Shown here piece by piece: positions 31,599 through 31,602 of a stretch of DNA of 31,602 nucleotides (positions are counted from its first letter, which is position 1; the number at the start of each line of letters is the position of its first letter). A program made the position numbers and the translations under genes. The notes beneath the pieces were generated by a model. That model ran no database searches. It was not told the origin of the DNA and saw only the letters and a list, made by a program, of their open reading frames with translations. The DNA is taken from NCBI GenBank assembly GCA_000432335.1, contig HF995364.1, positions 17,494-49,095 of the forward strand, given 5' to 3'. This DNA is from Firmicutes bacterium CAG:646. Lineage in GTDB: Bacteria; Bacillota; Clostridia; Lachnospirales; Lachnospiraceae.

Positions 31599-31602
31599 GG
31601 TG

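Noticed and set aside
1..31602. tRNA or rRNA genes, insertion sequences, phage integrase or attachment sites
   Set aside because: None were recognised; apart from the inverted and dispersed repeats described, there is no mobility gene.

Overview
The window looks like one stretch of a Clostridia chromosome, most likely a gut Lachnospiraceae (Blautia / Mediterraneibacter / Dorea type). Reasons: moderate-to-low GC, strong GGAGG ribosome sites, extended -10 (TGnTATAAT) promoters, an SAM-I riboswitch on metK, the Firmicutes RicT/PSP1 gene, YesM/YesN-type sugar regulators and an agr-type peptide quorum-sensing locus. No rRNA, tRNA, CRISPR array, insertion sequence or phage gene was found. The first ~38 bases are GC-rich and do not fit the gene they enter, so the left edge may be an assembly join.

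Layout. (1) 1-353: 3' end of a glycogen/maltodextrin phosphorylase, then a strong terminator. (2) 514-8926: carbohydrate uptake and sensing: two LplB/YtcP-type permeases, a lipoprotein binding protein, a second membrane-anchored binding protein, a YesM-type histidine kinase and a YesN-type AraC response regulator. The second binding protein sits directly before the kinase and may be part of the sensor. (3) 8927-9583: a gene-free regulatory region with half of a dispersed ~200-bp repeat, seven copies of an 8-mer arranged as palindromes, and a promoter/terminator leader before a serine hydrolase. (4) 10968-12446: promoter, SAM-I riboswitch, terminator and metK. (5) Minus strand 12568-14910: MATE exporter and CDF cation transporter. 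(6) 15137-17315: HAMP/HisKA kinase and OmpR regulator. (7) 17386-18482: a small minus-strand ORF divergent from an AraC regulator across a palindromic promoter. (8) 19117-23393: housekeeping block: guanylate-kinase-like protein, holB, ricT, trmN6-type methyltransferase, rsmI. (9) Minus strand 23423-24051: a Phd/PIN toxin-antitoxin pair.

(10) 24200-31598 is the accessory part of most interest. agrB, a short agrD, an unrecognised 178-182 aa gene, an AgrA-like LytTR regulator and an AgrC-like kinase form a complete peptide quorum-sensing circuit. Immediately after it, in much more AT-rich DNA, is a ribosomally made peptide cluster: a radical SAM/SPASM maturase of the CcpM type, a TIGR04066-type maturation protein, an acyl-carrier-related protein, a 57-aa Cys-rich precursor (Clo7bot/CLI_3235-like) and a subtilase.

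Two sequence signals tie this region together. The agrB promoter and the peptide-cluster promoter carry the same pair of direct-repeat sites (GTGGNCAAA and GCGGNCAA, 21 bp apart), each followed after exactly 25 bp by a -10 element. This predicts that the AgrA-like regulator controls both its own pheromone genes and the modified peptide. In addition, the precursor gene alone is bracketed by a perfect 22-bp inverted repeat (30604-30625 and 30839-30860), suggesting either DNA inversion or an RNA stem that isolates the precursor message.
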